A stretch of 64,000 nt of DNA. Origin: Desulfatibacillum alkenivorans DSM 16219. Its GTDB lineage: Bacteria; Desulfobacterota; Desulfobacteria; Desulfobacterales; Desulfatibacillaceae. Within the stretch, counting starts at the first letter, position 1. Every line of letters starts with the position of its first letter. The notes beneath the pieces are model-generated. The model did not search any database and was not told where the DNA came from. It worked only from the letters and a program-made list of their open reading frames with translations. Shown here piece after piece: positions 35,768 to 43,891 of this stretch. Where the stretch lies: positions 1 to 64,000 of the forward strand of contig NZ_FQZU01000012.1 in NCBI RefSeq assembly GCF_900142135.1. The letters are read 5' to 3'. A program made the translations under genes and the position numbers.

Positions 35768-37753
35768 ATGCGACTTTTCCCAATCGGGCTTTTCAAGGCG
35801 GACGGCCAAAAGGCCGTCCTGAAAGCGGGCCTCGCAATGGCGGCGGTTTGCATCCTGGCGGCGCTGTTAAACGCCGGCTGCATCCCCAAAGACAAGATGC
35901 TGGCCCAGGCCTACTCGGACAGCGCCAGAGTGGCGCTTCAGGACCCGGCGGCCATGGATCAGGCCATTGAAGATCTTAGCGCCGCTGCAAAACTTTCCCC
36001 GGATAACGCCATGCTCCTGTTCCAGAGAGGGGGCGCCTACGCCCGGACGGGGGATCACGAGCAGGCCGTCCAGGATTTCACCCAAGCCATTAACATGATC
36101 AGCCGCTTTCCGGCGGCTTACGTCCAGCGTGCGAAAAGCTACGCCGCCTTGGGAGATTATGAAAAAGCCCGGGCGGATTTTGACGTTGCGGTCGCCCTGC
36201 TGCCGGATCAGGCCTGGCCCTACAGGGAGATCGCCGGTTTTTGCAGCCAGCGGGAGAATTACGGTGAAGCTGTGACGTACTACCTGAAGGCTTTGGAAAT
36301 GGACCCGGACAACGCGGGGCTCATGTGCCTCATGGGCAAGGCTCAGGCCGACGCGGGATATCCCGAAAAAGGGATTCAAACCTGCCTCAACGCCGCTAAA
36401 ATCGACCCCCAAAGCGCCGAGCCGTACCTGACCATGGGGTTGATCTACTCCAAGCAGGGAGACCATTATGCGGCCATTGAGCAGTATACCAAGGCCATGG
36501 ACATTAACCCCGGCTCCAACCAGGCCCTGGGCAGAAGAGCCCTGGCCTACTCTGCGGCGGAGGAGTTTGACAAGGCCCTGGCGGACGCCCAAAAGGTTGT
36601 AGCGGAGGACCCTGACCAGGCTTTGGGCTATTACTACCTGGGCTCCATATACACGCAAAAAAATGAGCCGGAAAAGGCTTATGAGAGTTATACAAAGGCC
36701 CTGGAATGCACCCCCAATGAGCCGGCGCTGTACCTGGGGCGCGCCCATGCGGCCCGTTTGGCCGGCGACTATGATCTGGCTTTGAAAAACGCCGGCGAGG
36801 CCATCGCCCTCTATCCGGGAAAAGACTCCCTGTATTTTGAAAGAGGGAATATTTACGAGGTCATGGGGCAAAAGCCAAAGGCCCTGGAAGACTATCTTAA
36901 AACCGTGGCGTTAAATCCCCAATCCGTGCAGGGGCATTACAGGCTCGGCGTTAACTACGCCCAGAGTGCGGCCAACCAAAAGGCCTATGAACACCTTTCC
37001 AAAGCCATTGAATTTAACGAAAATCATGTGATGGCCTACGCCTGGAGAGCCATAATCAACGCCCGCCTGGGAAAGAAAGCGGAAAGCGTCGGCGACATTA
37101 AAAAGGCCCTGGCGCTGAGATCGGACAGCCCCCTGGTGCTTTATTTCACGGGAACCGCTTACGGCCTGCTGAAAATGCCGGAGGCCGCGATCAGGCTGTT
37201 GGACAAAGCCGTTCAACTCAATCCGGAATACGCCCTGGCCTATATGGAAAGGGGCAAGGCTCACGTGCAGTTGCGCCAATACCAGGCTGCGGTCCGGGAT
37301 TTGGAAAAAGCTGTGCAATACAAGCCGGATTTGTGCGGGGCGAATTTACAGGCTGCATACGCGGCTCGCTATATGGGCGACGACCGCGGAACCGTGGATT
37401 GGCTGTCAAGGTGTCTGGAATGCCAACCCGGCATGGAGGAGCCTTCCAGGCTCCTGGCCTGGGTTCTTTCCGTCAGCTTTGACGATCAGGTGCGGGACGG
37501 CGCCCGGGCATTGGAAATCGCACAAAGCCTTGTGAATAAAAAGAAGCCCGCTTCTTACCTGGAAACCCTCGCAGCAGCCCTGGCCGAGACCGGCGACTTT
37601 CAACAAGCCATCGCCATCCAGCAACGCGCCCTGGAGAAAGTCAGGGCCGGTGATCAAACCGGAGGCGCCGACATGGAGCAACGCCTGGAATTTTATCAAA
37701 ACGAAAAGCCCTGGCGGGAAAGAGTTGGGATTCGTCCCGGCGAAACCGAGTAG
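35768..37753 (+). CDS. Large TPR-repeat lipoprotein
   Basis: 661 residues with a long N-terminal signal ending in the lipobox-like LLNAGC (Cys38), so probably a membrane-anchored lipoprotein. About 15 TPR units follow, for example PYLTMGLIYSKQGDHYAAIE and ALGYYYLGSIYTQKNEPEKA. Such proteins are usually envelope scaffolds or partner-binding modules, and this one has no enzymatic domain. The lipobox has Asn at -3, which is unusual, so lipidation is likely but not certain. Confidence 0.8.
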   Translation: MRLFPIGLFKADGQKAVLKAGLAMAAVCILAALLNAGCIPKDKMLAQAYSDSARVALQDPAAMDQAIEDLSAAAKLSPDNAMLLFQRGGAYARTGDHEQAVQDFTQAINMISRFPAAYVQRAKSYAALGDYEKARADFDVAVALLPDQAWPYREIAGFCSQRENYGEAVTYYLKALEMDPDNAGLMCLMGKAQADAGYPEKGIQTCLNAAKIDPQSAEPYLTMGLIYSKQGDHYAAIEQYTKAMDINPGSNQALGRRALAYSAAEEFDKALADAQKVVAEDPDQALGYYYLGSIYTQKNEPEKAYESYTKALECTPNEPALYLGRAHAARLAGDYDLALKNAGEAIALYPGKDSLYFERGNIYEVMGQKPKALEDYLKTVALNPQSVQGHYRLGVNYAQSAANQKAYEHLSKAIEFNENHVMAYAWRAIINARLGKKAESVGDIKKALALRSDSPLVLYFTGTAYGLLKMPEAAIRLLDKAVQLNPEYALAYMERGKAHVQLRQYQAAVRDLEKAVQYKPDLCGANLQAAYAARYMGDDRGTVDWLSRCLECQPGMEEPSRLLAWVLSVSFDDQVRDGARALEIAQSLVNKKKPASYLETLAAALAETGDFQQAIAIQQRALEKVRAGDQTGGADMEQRLEFYQNEKPWRERVGIRPGETE

Positions 37754-37924
37754 AACGCAAAGGATGGGGCTGCCAACCCGTCATTCCCGAAATGACGTCA
37801 AAAATGAGATAAGGCTAATGACTTTTTGAGAGAGGCCCCATGAATCCTGTCTGAGCGCTAAGTTAAAAACTTAAGGACGTCCCCAAAAATGCATTTTCGT
37901 ATTTATGAGGTTGTGCAAAAAATG

Positions 37925-38350
37925 TCATTGGATAAAATCCTTCTGTAGATTATGTATTTTTAATCGTATTTCAATTACAGTTTCCTCCATTTCCTTTAGC
38001 TTTTCTTCACTTTTTCTTAGTTTATTTCTTAATTCATTGAGGATATCGTCCTGTGAGTCGGAAATTCTTTCTACTTCTGAGTTTGTCTTAGAAGCAAGAG
38101 TCTTTTGTTCAATTGAAACATTCCTGATTTGTGACTGGGCGGCCTGTATAAGCGTTGTATTATTCTGAATTTCTGTCCCTAAAGACCTGACCTCTCTTTC
38201 AATTCTACTTAGGTTTGACCTTAGTGGATTGATTTCTCCGTACATTTGTCTTTGCAATTTTTGTAAGTCAGAAGATGAAGTGCACCCCACTGATGTCACG
38301 CAGATAATAAGCATTGAAAAAACAAGTGTCTTTATGTATGGTCTTTTCAT
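37925..38350 (-). CDS. Coiled-coil lipoprotein
   Basis: 141 residues with a signal peptide ending SVGC (lipobox Cys at about 23). Long heptad-rich coiled-coil stretches follow (SEEKLKEMEETVIEIRLK). It starts 3 bases after the upstream gene's stop with a GGAGG site. Codon use is AT-rich, unlike neighbouring genes. Function unknown; possibly an envelope structural or phage-like lipoprotein. Confidence 0.7.
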   Translation of the reverse strand: MKRPYIKTLVFSMLIICVTSVGCTSSSDLQKLQRQMYGEINPLRSNLSRIEREVRSLGTEIQNNTTLIQAAQSQIRNVSIEQKTLASKTNSEVERISDSQDDILNELRNKLRKSEEKLKEMEETVIEIRLKIHNLQKDFIQ

Positions 38351-38353
38351 AGT

Positions 38354-39097
38354 CTATCCTCCCACAAGTTGCTTTCGGAACTTCAGTTCTGTTACTTGCT
38401 CAGAAACATCGTAAGACAAACACTTAACATAAATGTCTTCTAAATCAGATAAATCTGCCTTTAGATATCCTTCTTTCGATGCCTTGCCAGAAACTTGAAA
38501 ATGTAATAATTGATCTATTGAAAGAAGGTAACAAGAGTCTCCAAATTTTTCACTAACGAGAGATGATTGAGTAAGTCGTGGTATGGCACCTGTAAATTTG
38601 ATAACAGGTCCTTTTTTTGTAATTTTTGTGATTTTCATAAAAAGAGAGGCGCTTGGTAATTTAAAGTGCACTCTATCTCCTGTGGAAAGTTTGACTTCCT
38701 GCCATGACGTTTCGATAGATGGCCCTTCGTATGTAAGCCCCCCAGTACTGGTTGCTTTATAATATCTCCTATTTAGAGAATTATATTCTTCCTGAAGGCT
38801 ATTGAACTCCTTTTTTATCTCTTTATGCTGTTTATTGAAGTCCTTTTCTATTTGTTCCTTTTGTTTATTGAAGTCCGAATTTAACTGTCCGATTTTATTA
38901 TTGAGTAAGGATATTTCTTTTTCAAGTGAAGAAACTTTGGATTTTGCATTATGCCATTTGTGGCGATAGTCTTCACATAAAATTGTTTTTTCATCAAGTT
39001 TCTCTGTATAAAATTTATAAACTGAACTCCCACCGAGTAATGCTGAAATGATCGCTGAAAAAATCATAACAAGCGTTCTTGCCTTAAGTTCTTCCAT
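38354..39097 (-). CDS. Membrane-anchored coiled-coil protein
   Basis: 247 residues: an N-terminal transmembrane helix (VMIFSAIISALLGGSSVYKF), a long coiled coil (about 45-110), then a globular C-terminal half with beta-type patterns and no recognised motif. AT-rich codon use. It precedes the lipoprotein gene by 3 bases, so both are probably one transcript and act together at the envelope. Confidence 0.7.
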   Translation of the reverse strand: MEELKARTLVMIFSAIISALLGGSSVYKFYTEKLDEKTILCEDYRHKWHNAKSKVSSLEKEISLLNNKIGQLNSDFNKQKEQIEKDFNKQHKEIKKEFNSLQEEYNSLNRRYYKATSTGGLTYEGPSIETSWQEVKLSTGDRVHFKLPSASLFMKITKITKKGPVIKFTGAIPRLTQSSLVSEKFGDSCYLLSIDQLLHFQVSGKASKEGYLKADLSDLEDIYVKCLSYDVSEQVTELKFRKQLVGG

Positions 39098-39187
39098 AGA
39101 GAAGTCCTCGACCCATGCATAGTTTTTATCTGCTTATTCCATTTTTGCTTAGGGCTTGGGTCTAAGTAGCCCCAGACTGTAAATTTT

Positions 39188-39259
39188 ACTAGTGGGTGAC
39201 GATAAGGATACACTAGTGGGTGACGATAAGGATACACTAGTGGGTGACGATAAGGATAC
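39188..39259 (+). repeat. Three exact tandem 24-bp repeats
   Basis: A 24-base unit containing GTGGGTGACGATAAGGATAC is present in three identical copies at 39188-39211, 39212-39235 and 39236-39259. It sits between the AT-rich gene pair and the REP region. It has no spacers, so it is not a CRISPR array. Iteron-like or a replication-slippage product. Confidence 0.9.
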
Positions 39260-39790
39260 ACACGTTAATATAAATATTTCAAGCCCTTTTTTGCCACATA
39301 TTCGATGTTTTAATGAAATCAAGTATTTTCAAGTCTTATGTGAGTACCCATATACACCGCAATCTTATAATGTTATGAAAAATTCCAAATACACCAGTTT
39401 GATAGAGGGTGGGAATTTCAGCCTGGCTATTTTTTTGTTGGGAAACAAGGGGACGTCCCTTACTAAGGGACTAACTTTATATAACTTTGAAATCATGGAT
39501 GAATTTTGAGCTATAATTCCAGATTGACTGAGGTTCATTATGCTCAAGGTTCCCGTCAGGGGCATGATTGACAAACTCTAAAATCCTCCGGCCGGGGCGA
39601 AAGCGCCAAGCCTCATCGTCTCGGCCGTCTATTTCCATTGGAACATTTCCCCGTATTCAATCTGGCAGGATACTGTTCTGCTAGCGCCGCCCAAGGTTTG
39701 GGAACCCAACCCCTACGCGGGCGCAGCAAGCGGCGGTCGACACAGGCGGGAAAATGGGCAGGCCAAAGGAGCTATTCAGGCCGATTAAGC

Positions 39791-39883
39791 CCGTCATCCC
39801 CGCGCAGGCGGGGACCCAGCGTCGTTGTAGTTTTAAAAGGCCAGTGACGCTGGATTCCCGACAGAAGCATTCGGGAATGACAA
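39791..39883. repeat. REP-type paired element (BIME-like)
   Basis: Starts CGTCATCCCCGCGCAGGCGG and ends ATTCGGGAATGAC. The two halves are inverted relatives with internal hairpins (CCCCGC/GCGGGG and TTCCCGA/TCGGGAA) and complementary CCAGCGTC/GACGCTGG. Similar REP-like units lie at 47243-47304, with a fragment at 37779-37796. The surrounding stretch 39098-39989 has no other credible gene. Confidence 0.75.
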
Positions 39884-39989
39884 ACCCAGCAACGCCCTTG
39901 CGCGCAGCGCACTTTAAAAAGTTTTTGATCGAACTTTTTTCAAAAAGTTCGCCGCCGGAGGCACTTTTTCTGTTTTTCAGATCCTAAAA

Positions 39990-40472
39990 TCACACCGCCT
40001 TCACCAAGGCGTCCAACACCTTTTGGGCGTGGCCGGCCGCCTTGCCCACCCGGCCCCAGGCTGTGTGGATTGTTCCTTTGGGGTCGATCAGGAAAGTGGA
40101 TCGCACCACGCCCATGCTTTCCTTGCCGTACATTTTCTTCAACCGCCAGGCGCCGTATTTTTCCAGGACCTCCTTGTCCGGGTCGGACAGCAGCGTCACC
40201 CCCAGGCTGTGCTTGTCCGTGAATTTTTTATGGGAGGCCGTGGAGTCCTTGCTCACCCCGATCACCGCCGCTCCGTGCTTTTCAAATTCCGGCAACAGAC
40301 CCGTAAACTCCAGGGCTTCGGTGGTGCATCCTGATGTGTTGTCCCTGGGGTAAAAGTACAAGACCGCCCACTTGCCCGCAAAATCCTTCAGGCAGACCTC
40401 GTTTTCGTTTCCGTCCTTCAGGCAAAAATCAGGCGCTTTGTCTCCCGCCTGGGGGATGTTGTCGTCAGCCAT
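39990..40472 (-). CDS. bcp: Peroxiredoxin of the Bcp/PrxQ type
   Basis: 160 residues. The peroxidatic site is in YFYPRDNTSGCTTEALEF (Cys49), with the second expected Cys position replaced by Ala/Leu, so a one-cysteine arrangement. A thioredoxin-fold peroxide reductase protecting an anaerobe from trace oxygen. The start follows AAAGGA on the reverse strand. Confidence 0.93.
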   Translation of the reverse strand: MADDNIPQAGDKAPDFCLKDGNENEVCLKDFAGKWAVLYFYPRDNTSGCTTEALEFTGLLPEFEKHGAAVIGVSKDSTASHKKFTDKHSLGVTLLSDPDKEVLEKYGAWRLKKMYGKESMGVVRSTFLIDPKGTIHTAWGRVGKAAGHAQKVLDALVKAV

Positions 40473-40944
40473 GGCTTATCCTTTCCGTTAGGTGATATTC
40501 ACTTTGAGCCCCATTTATCGGGAAAACCATACTGACAATAATGGGGCTGAAAACCGTTCTTGTCAAAACCAGGCTGGATAGGGGCGGGCGCGTTCTATGG
40601 TGCGGGAATTACGGGGAAATCGCCTCCTTAAAAAGGTTTTGCAAAAGGCCCTAAAGTTCTGAAAAATATGGATTCATCCCGAAACTTTTTGGTATGTCCC
40701 TAATAATTTAAAAGCCTCTCATCTCTTAAGGATGTTAAAATCTGGTGTTTTTCAAGTATCTGGTGTATAAGGACATGGACGTAGAAACTAAGATGCTAAT
40801 ATCCTGCAACTATTTGTTGGGCACAAAGCAGATTGATAATTACGGATCATAGCTTGTGAAAATACCCTGATGCAAAGTGGGTATATTATTGAGTTTTCAT
40901 CCAATTACGTTGACAACCTGATTTTGCGGAGCGGACGACTTCCT
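40473..40944 (+). promoter_or_regulatory. Upstream region of the hydrocarbon-activation locus
   Basis: 472 bases with no credible gene. Two direct ATCTGGTGT repeats lie at 40740-40748 and 40758-40766, and an ATACCC(N11)GGGTAT inverted repeat lies at 40862-40884. Both are candidate regulator sites because they sit just before the activase-side gene set. I found no convincing -24/-12 or -35/-10 pair, so this is a location rather than a proven promoter. Confidence 0.3.
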
Positions 40945-41190
40945 ATGGAACTCACGTGCAGCCATTGCGGGCATACGGGCGACAAAGTGGACTTCCGGTT
41001 CTTGAATCACGCGGACTCCGCCGGGGTGCAGTGCTTTCGGCAATGCCCCCAATGCCACGGCGCCGTGTATTGCGAGGAAATGGAAGAAGCCGAGGCCTAT
41101 TGCGGGGGCTCGGTCTGGGGAACCTCCGGGCTGCGGGGAAGGGTTTTCACCCGGCCGCGGCCCCAAAAGGAAAGAGAGCGGGAGGGATAA
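40945..41190 (+). CDS. 81-residue Cys2-Cys2 mini-protein of the ass locus
   Basis: Start ATG 40945 (MELTCSHCGHTGDKV). Two CxxC pairs (CSHC near 5-8 and FRQCPQCHGAV near 31-41) suggest a zinc-ribbon or rubredoxin-like metal site. The C-terminus is basic. Its layout matches the 73-residue protein at 46694 and the 112-residue protein at 47541. It directly abuts the first activase gene (TAA then ATG), so it probably functions with the glycyl radical system. Role unknown. Confidence 0.7.
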   Translation: MELTCSHCGHTGDKVDFRFLNHADSAGVQCFRQCPQCHGAVYCEEMEEAEAYCGGSVWGTSGLRGRVFTRPRPQKEREREG

Positions 41191-42150
41191 ATGGCCGAAA
41201 CCTGTCTGATTACGGAAATTCAACGCTTTGCGGTAAACGACGGGCCCGGGATTCGCACCAACGTCTTTTTAAAAGGCTGCCCGCTGAAATGCGCCTGGTG
41301 CCACAACCCCGAGACTATCAGCGCCAAACCCCAGGTCTTTTGGAAAAAGCGCCTTTGCGTCCAGTGCGGCGCCTGCATGGACGCCTGCCCCACGGGAGCG
41401 GTTCAGCCGCCCATCGACCCGGTGCTGTCCCGGGCCGAAGGCTCGGATTATTACAAGATCGACCTGGCCCGGTGCGATGGCTGCCTGAACTGCGTGGACG
41501 CCTGCCCTTACGGCGCCCTGGAGATCACGGGCCAGGCCATGACCGTGGAGGAAATTCTGGATGAAGTGGAGTCGGACCGGCCCTTTTACGAAAACTCCGG
41601 CGGAGGCGTGACCCTGTCCGGCGGCGAGCCCACGGCCCATCCGGAATTCGCCGGAAAGATATTGGCCGGGGCGAAAGCCCGGGGCTTGCACACCTGTCTG
41701 GACACCAACGGCCATTGCTCCTGGAGCGTTCTGGAAAGCCTGCTGAAGCACACGGACGTGGTGCTTTTCGACCTCAAGCACACGGACCCGGAGAAGCATA
41801 AGGAATGGACCGGCGTGGACAACGCCCTGATCAAGGAGAATCTGGCGCTCCTGGTAAAAAACCGGGTGGAGACCTGGGTGCGCATTCCCGTGATCCCCGG
41901 CTTTAACGACGCCATTCAGGATCATAAGGCCGCGGCCCTGTTTCTGTCCGAACTTCCCGGCCGCATCGCCCGGGTGGACTTGCTGCCTTACCACAACTGG
42001 TGCCAGGACAAATACGGATGGCTGGGCCGGAGCTGGTCTCTGTGGCAAACCGAGGCCATGGAGCCTTCCTTGCTGGAAATTCCCAGGGAGCTTTACGAAA
42101 TGAGCGGCCTGGAAGCCACCATCGGCGGCTCCGGGTTTGAAGGAGCATAG
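41191..42150 (+). CDS. assD: Glycyl radical enzyme activase (AssD-like), copy 1
   Basis: 319 residues of the radical SAM activase family. The SAM cluster is CxxxCxxC with Cys30, 34 and 37 (GCPLKCAWCHNPE). Two extra [4Fe-4S] ferredoxin motifs follow (CVQCGACMDACP and CDGCLNCVDACP), as in BssD/AssD and HpdA-type enzymes. It installs the glycyl radical on its partner by SAM cleavage. The next gene begins 7 bases after its stop. Confidence 0.88.
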   Translation: MAETCLITEIQRFAVNDGPGIRTNVFLKGCPLKCAWCHNPETISAKPQVFWKKRLCVQCGACMDACPTGAVQPPIDPVLSRAEGSDYYKIDLARCDGCLNCVDACPYGALEITGQAMTVEEILDEVESDRPFYENSGGGVTLSGGEPTAHPEFAGKILAGAKARGLHTCLDTNGHCSWSVLESLLKHTDVVLFDLKHTDPEKHKEWTGVDNALIKENLALLVKNRVETWVRIPVIPGFNDAIQDHKAAALFLSELPGRIARVDLLPYHNWCQDKYGWLGRSWSLWQTEAMEPSLLEIPRELYEMSGLEATIGGSGFEGA

Positions 42151-42157
42151 AACCGGT

Positions 42158-43099
42158 TTGAAGGCGCCAGGAAAAACAATCGGAATAGTCAACGACATCC
42201 AGCGCATGTCCACCAACGACGGTCCTGGATTTCGCACCACCGTATTTTTGAAGGGGTGCCTGCTGGACTGCAAATGGTGCCACAACCCGGAAGGGCGGCG
42301 CCGTTTTCCCGAGGTCATTCCCTTTTACACCAATTGCATCGGGTGCGGAGACTGCCTGGAAGCCTGCGCCGCCGGCGCCCTGTCTCTCAATGACGACGCC
42401 AAGCCAATGATCGACCGGGCCTTGTGCACGGACTGCTTTCAATGCGCCCGGACATGCACCCATTCCGGCCTGGTTCCCTGGGGAGCCATCCAAACCGCCG
42501 CCGAGGTCATGCAAGAGGTGTTTGCCGACGAACCCTTTTTTCGCCATTCCGGCGGAGGCCTCACCGTTTCCGGGGGCGAGCCCATGGCTCAGCCCGGATT
42601 CGTCCACGCCCTTTTTAGCCTGGCCAAAGAGGGCGCCGAAGAAGGCAGGCCCATCCATACGGCCCTGGACACCTGCGGCCACGCCCCATGGGAGGATTAC
42701 GCCCGGGTGCTGCCCCTGGCCGACCTGGTGCTTTTGGACCTGAAGCACATGGACCCCCAACCCCACAAAGCCTATACGGGCGCGACGAACAAGCTGATCC
42801 TGGACAACGCCCAAAAGATGGCTGAGGCCGGCGCCGTCATGCGCATTCGGGTTCCCATCATACCGGGAGTGAACGACAACCAGGAAAACTGGACCGCCAC
42901 GGCCAAATTCGCGGCGAGTCTGGACGACGCGGTCCAGGGCGTAGACCTTCTGCCCTATCACCCCTACGCCGGAAGCAAATACAGGGCCTTTGGCATGGAA
43001 TACGACTTTCCCGCGGGCGAAGGCTACGACGACGCCCGCCTGGAGCCGGTGATCGATCTGTTTTTGGAGCATGTTTACGAAGTAACCATTGGCGGTTAG
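42158..43099 (+). CDS. Glycyl radical enzyme activase, copy 2
   Basis: 313 residues, start placed at TTG 42158 (MKAPGKTIGIVNDI), with GAAGGAG 12 bases upstream; the frame is open from TTG 42137. The SAM motif is Cys34, 38, 41 (GCLLDCKWCHNPE), with two further cluster motifs (CIGCGDCLEACA and CTDCFQCARTCT). It is diverged from copy 1, not a recent duplicate. Either both act on the same enzyme or this one serves another glycyl radical enzyme. Confidence 0.82.
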   Translation: MKAPGKTIGIVNDIQRMSTNDGPGFRTTVFLKGCLLDCKWCHNPEGRRRFPEVIPFYTNCIGCGDCLEACAAGALSLNDDAKPMIDRALCTDCFQCARTCTHSGLVPWGAIQTAAEVMQEVFADEPFFRHSGGGLTVSGGEPMAQPGFVHALFSLAKEGAEEGRPIHTALDTCGHAPWEDYARVLPLADLVLLDLKHMDPQPHKAYTGATNKLILDNAQKMAEAGAVMRIRVPIIPGVNDNQENWTATAKFAASLDDAVQGVDLLPYHPYAGSKYRAFGMEYDFPAGEGYDDARLEPVIDLFLEHVYEVTIGG

Positions 43100-43151
43100 C
43101 CTGTCCCATAAAGGCGGCGCCTTTCATCGTCTTGACCAAGGAGGAAAAAGG

Positions 43152-43511
43152 ATGTCTCGAAGAAGTCAGTGGAAACAGGTGGCGAACGGCATGTTGGGCG
43201 ACGTCAGCAAAGCCCGGACCGTGGAGGAACGGGAGAACGTCCCGGAAAAGGCCTGCGGTTTTTGCAGGAATTTCTCCGAAAACGCCTACGCATCGGACGG
43301 CCGCGGCTACTGTAAAAAGCTCAAGGTCGGCTCGGACATCAAAGCGGTTCCGCCGGTCTACGTCATGGAGGGCGAGGCCAGCTACACCGTCCTGTTCAAC
43401 TCCGACGGCGGCAAGTGCGAACACTACACCCGCCAGGCCCTCATCGACACCAGCGGAAGCGAGGTGAACGACCCCAGTTACCGCAGGGCTCATCGCCAGT
43501 TGAAAAAGTAG
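43152..43511 (+). CDS. Small cysteine-rich subunit, candidate beta subunit (AssB-like)
   Basis: 119 residues from ATG 43152 with a GAGGAAAAAGG site. Cysteines are arranged CGFCRNF...GYCKKL...KCEHY, the C-x2-C-x(n)-C-x(n)-C pattern of the [4Fe-4S] small subunits of benzylsuccinate and alkylsuccinate synthases (BssB/BssC). It lies between the activases and assA. Beta-subunit assignment is by pattern and place. A GC hairpin at 43564-43598 follows. Confidence 0.65.
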   Translation: MSRRSQWKQVANGMLGDVSKARTVEERENVPEKACGFCRNFSENAYASDGRGYCKKLKVGSDIKAVPPVYVMEGEASYTVLFNSDGGKCEHYTRQALIDTSGSEVNDPSYRRAHRQLKK

Positions 43512-43659
43512 GGCGCGCCTGCGGCCCGCCCTTATTTCGCCGGGGCGCCTGCAGCGGATTGTCCGGACGGCCCCGGCCTTGGAGGCTGCGGCCGTCCGTC
43601 GGTGAATCTTGGCCCCGTATTTATCTTTGCCTTTATAATTAATAATTCAGTTAATTTCG

Positions 43660-43677
43660 AATTTTACATGTAAAATT
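43660..43677. promoter_or_regulatory. 18-bp perfect palindrome in the assA leader
   Basis: AATTTTACATGTAAAATT is a perfect palindrome within an AT-rich ~240-base stretch (43630-43875), directly before assA. TGTAAAATT recurs at 43684-43692 as a half site. A plausible operator. TTGTCT-16-TATCTT near 43748-43775 is a weak promoter candidate. The wider gap 43512-43891 has no credible gene. Confidence 0.5.
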
Positions 43678-43891
43678 ATTTGCTGTAAAATTGGGCTATT
43701 GATATCCTTCTATTTTAGAAATTAGTGTTAAATTTTTGATAAAAATTTGTCTAAATTGCGCCTAATAATATCTTTTATCAATTATGGATGGTAATTTTTA
43801 CGTCATCTGTGCTAATAGGATGGTATCATCATCAGGGGAACCGTTTTTCCGGAAGTAATGCCAGCAAACGCCAAGAGTGAAAGGAAAGACC

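Larger units (their letters stand above)
37875..39458. mobile_element. AT-rich cassette bounded by inverted GGGGACGTCC copies
   Basis: GGACGTCCCC at 37875-37884 and its inverse GGGGACGTCC at 39449-39458 enclose 1.6 kb that is visibly more AT-rich than its surroundings and uses A/T-ending codons. Inside are two reverse-strand genes (141 and 247 residues) and three 24-bp tandem repeats. Flanks beyond the decamers also resemble each other (CTTAAG/CTTACTAAG). No transposase is present. It may be a non-autonomous element or a horizontally acquired pair. Confidence 0.45.

Noticed and set aside
39188-39259. CRISPR-like repeat array
   Set aside because: The three copies are direct tandem with no spacers and there are no cas genes; it is a simple tandem repeat.
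40905-40950. TTGACA promoter before the first ass-locus gene
   Set aside because: TTGACA near 40911 has no acceptable -10 at the right distance and lies too close to the ATG.
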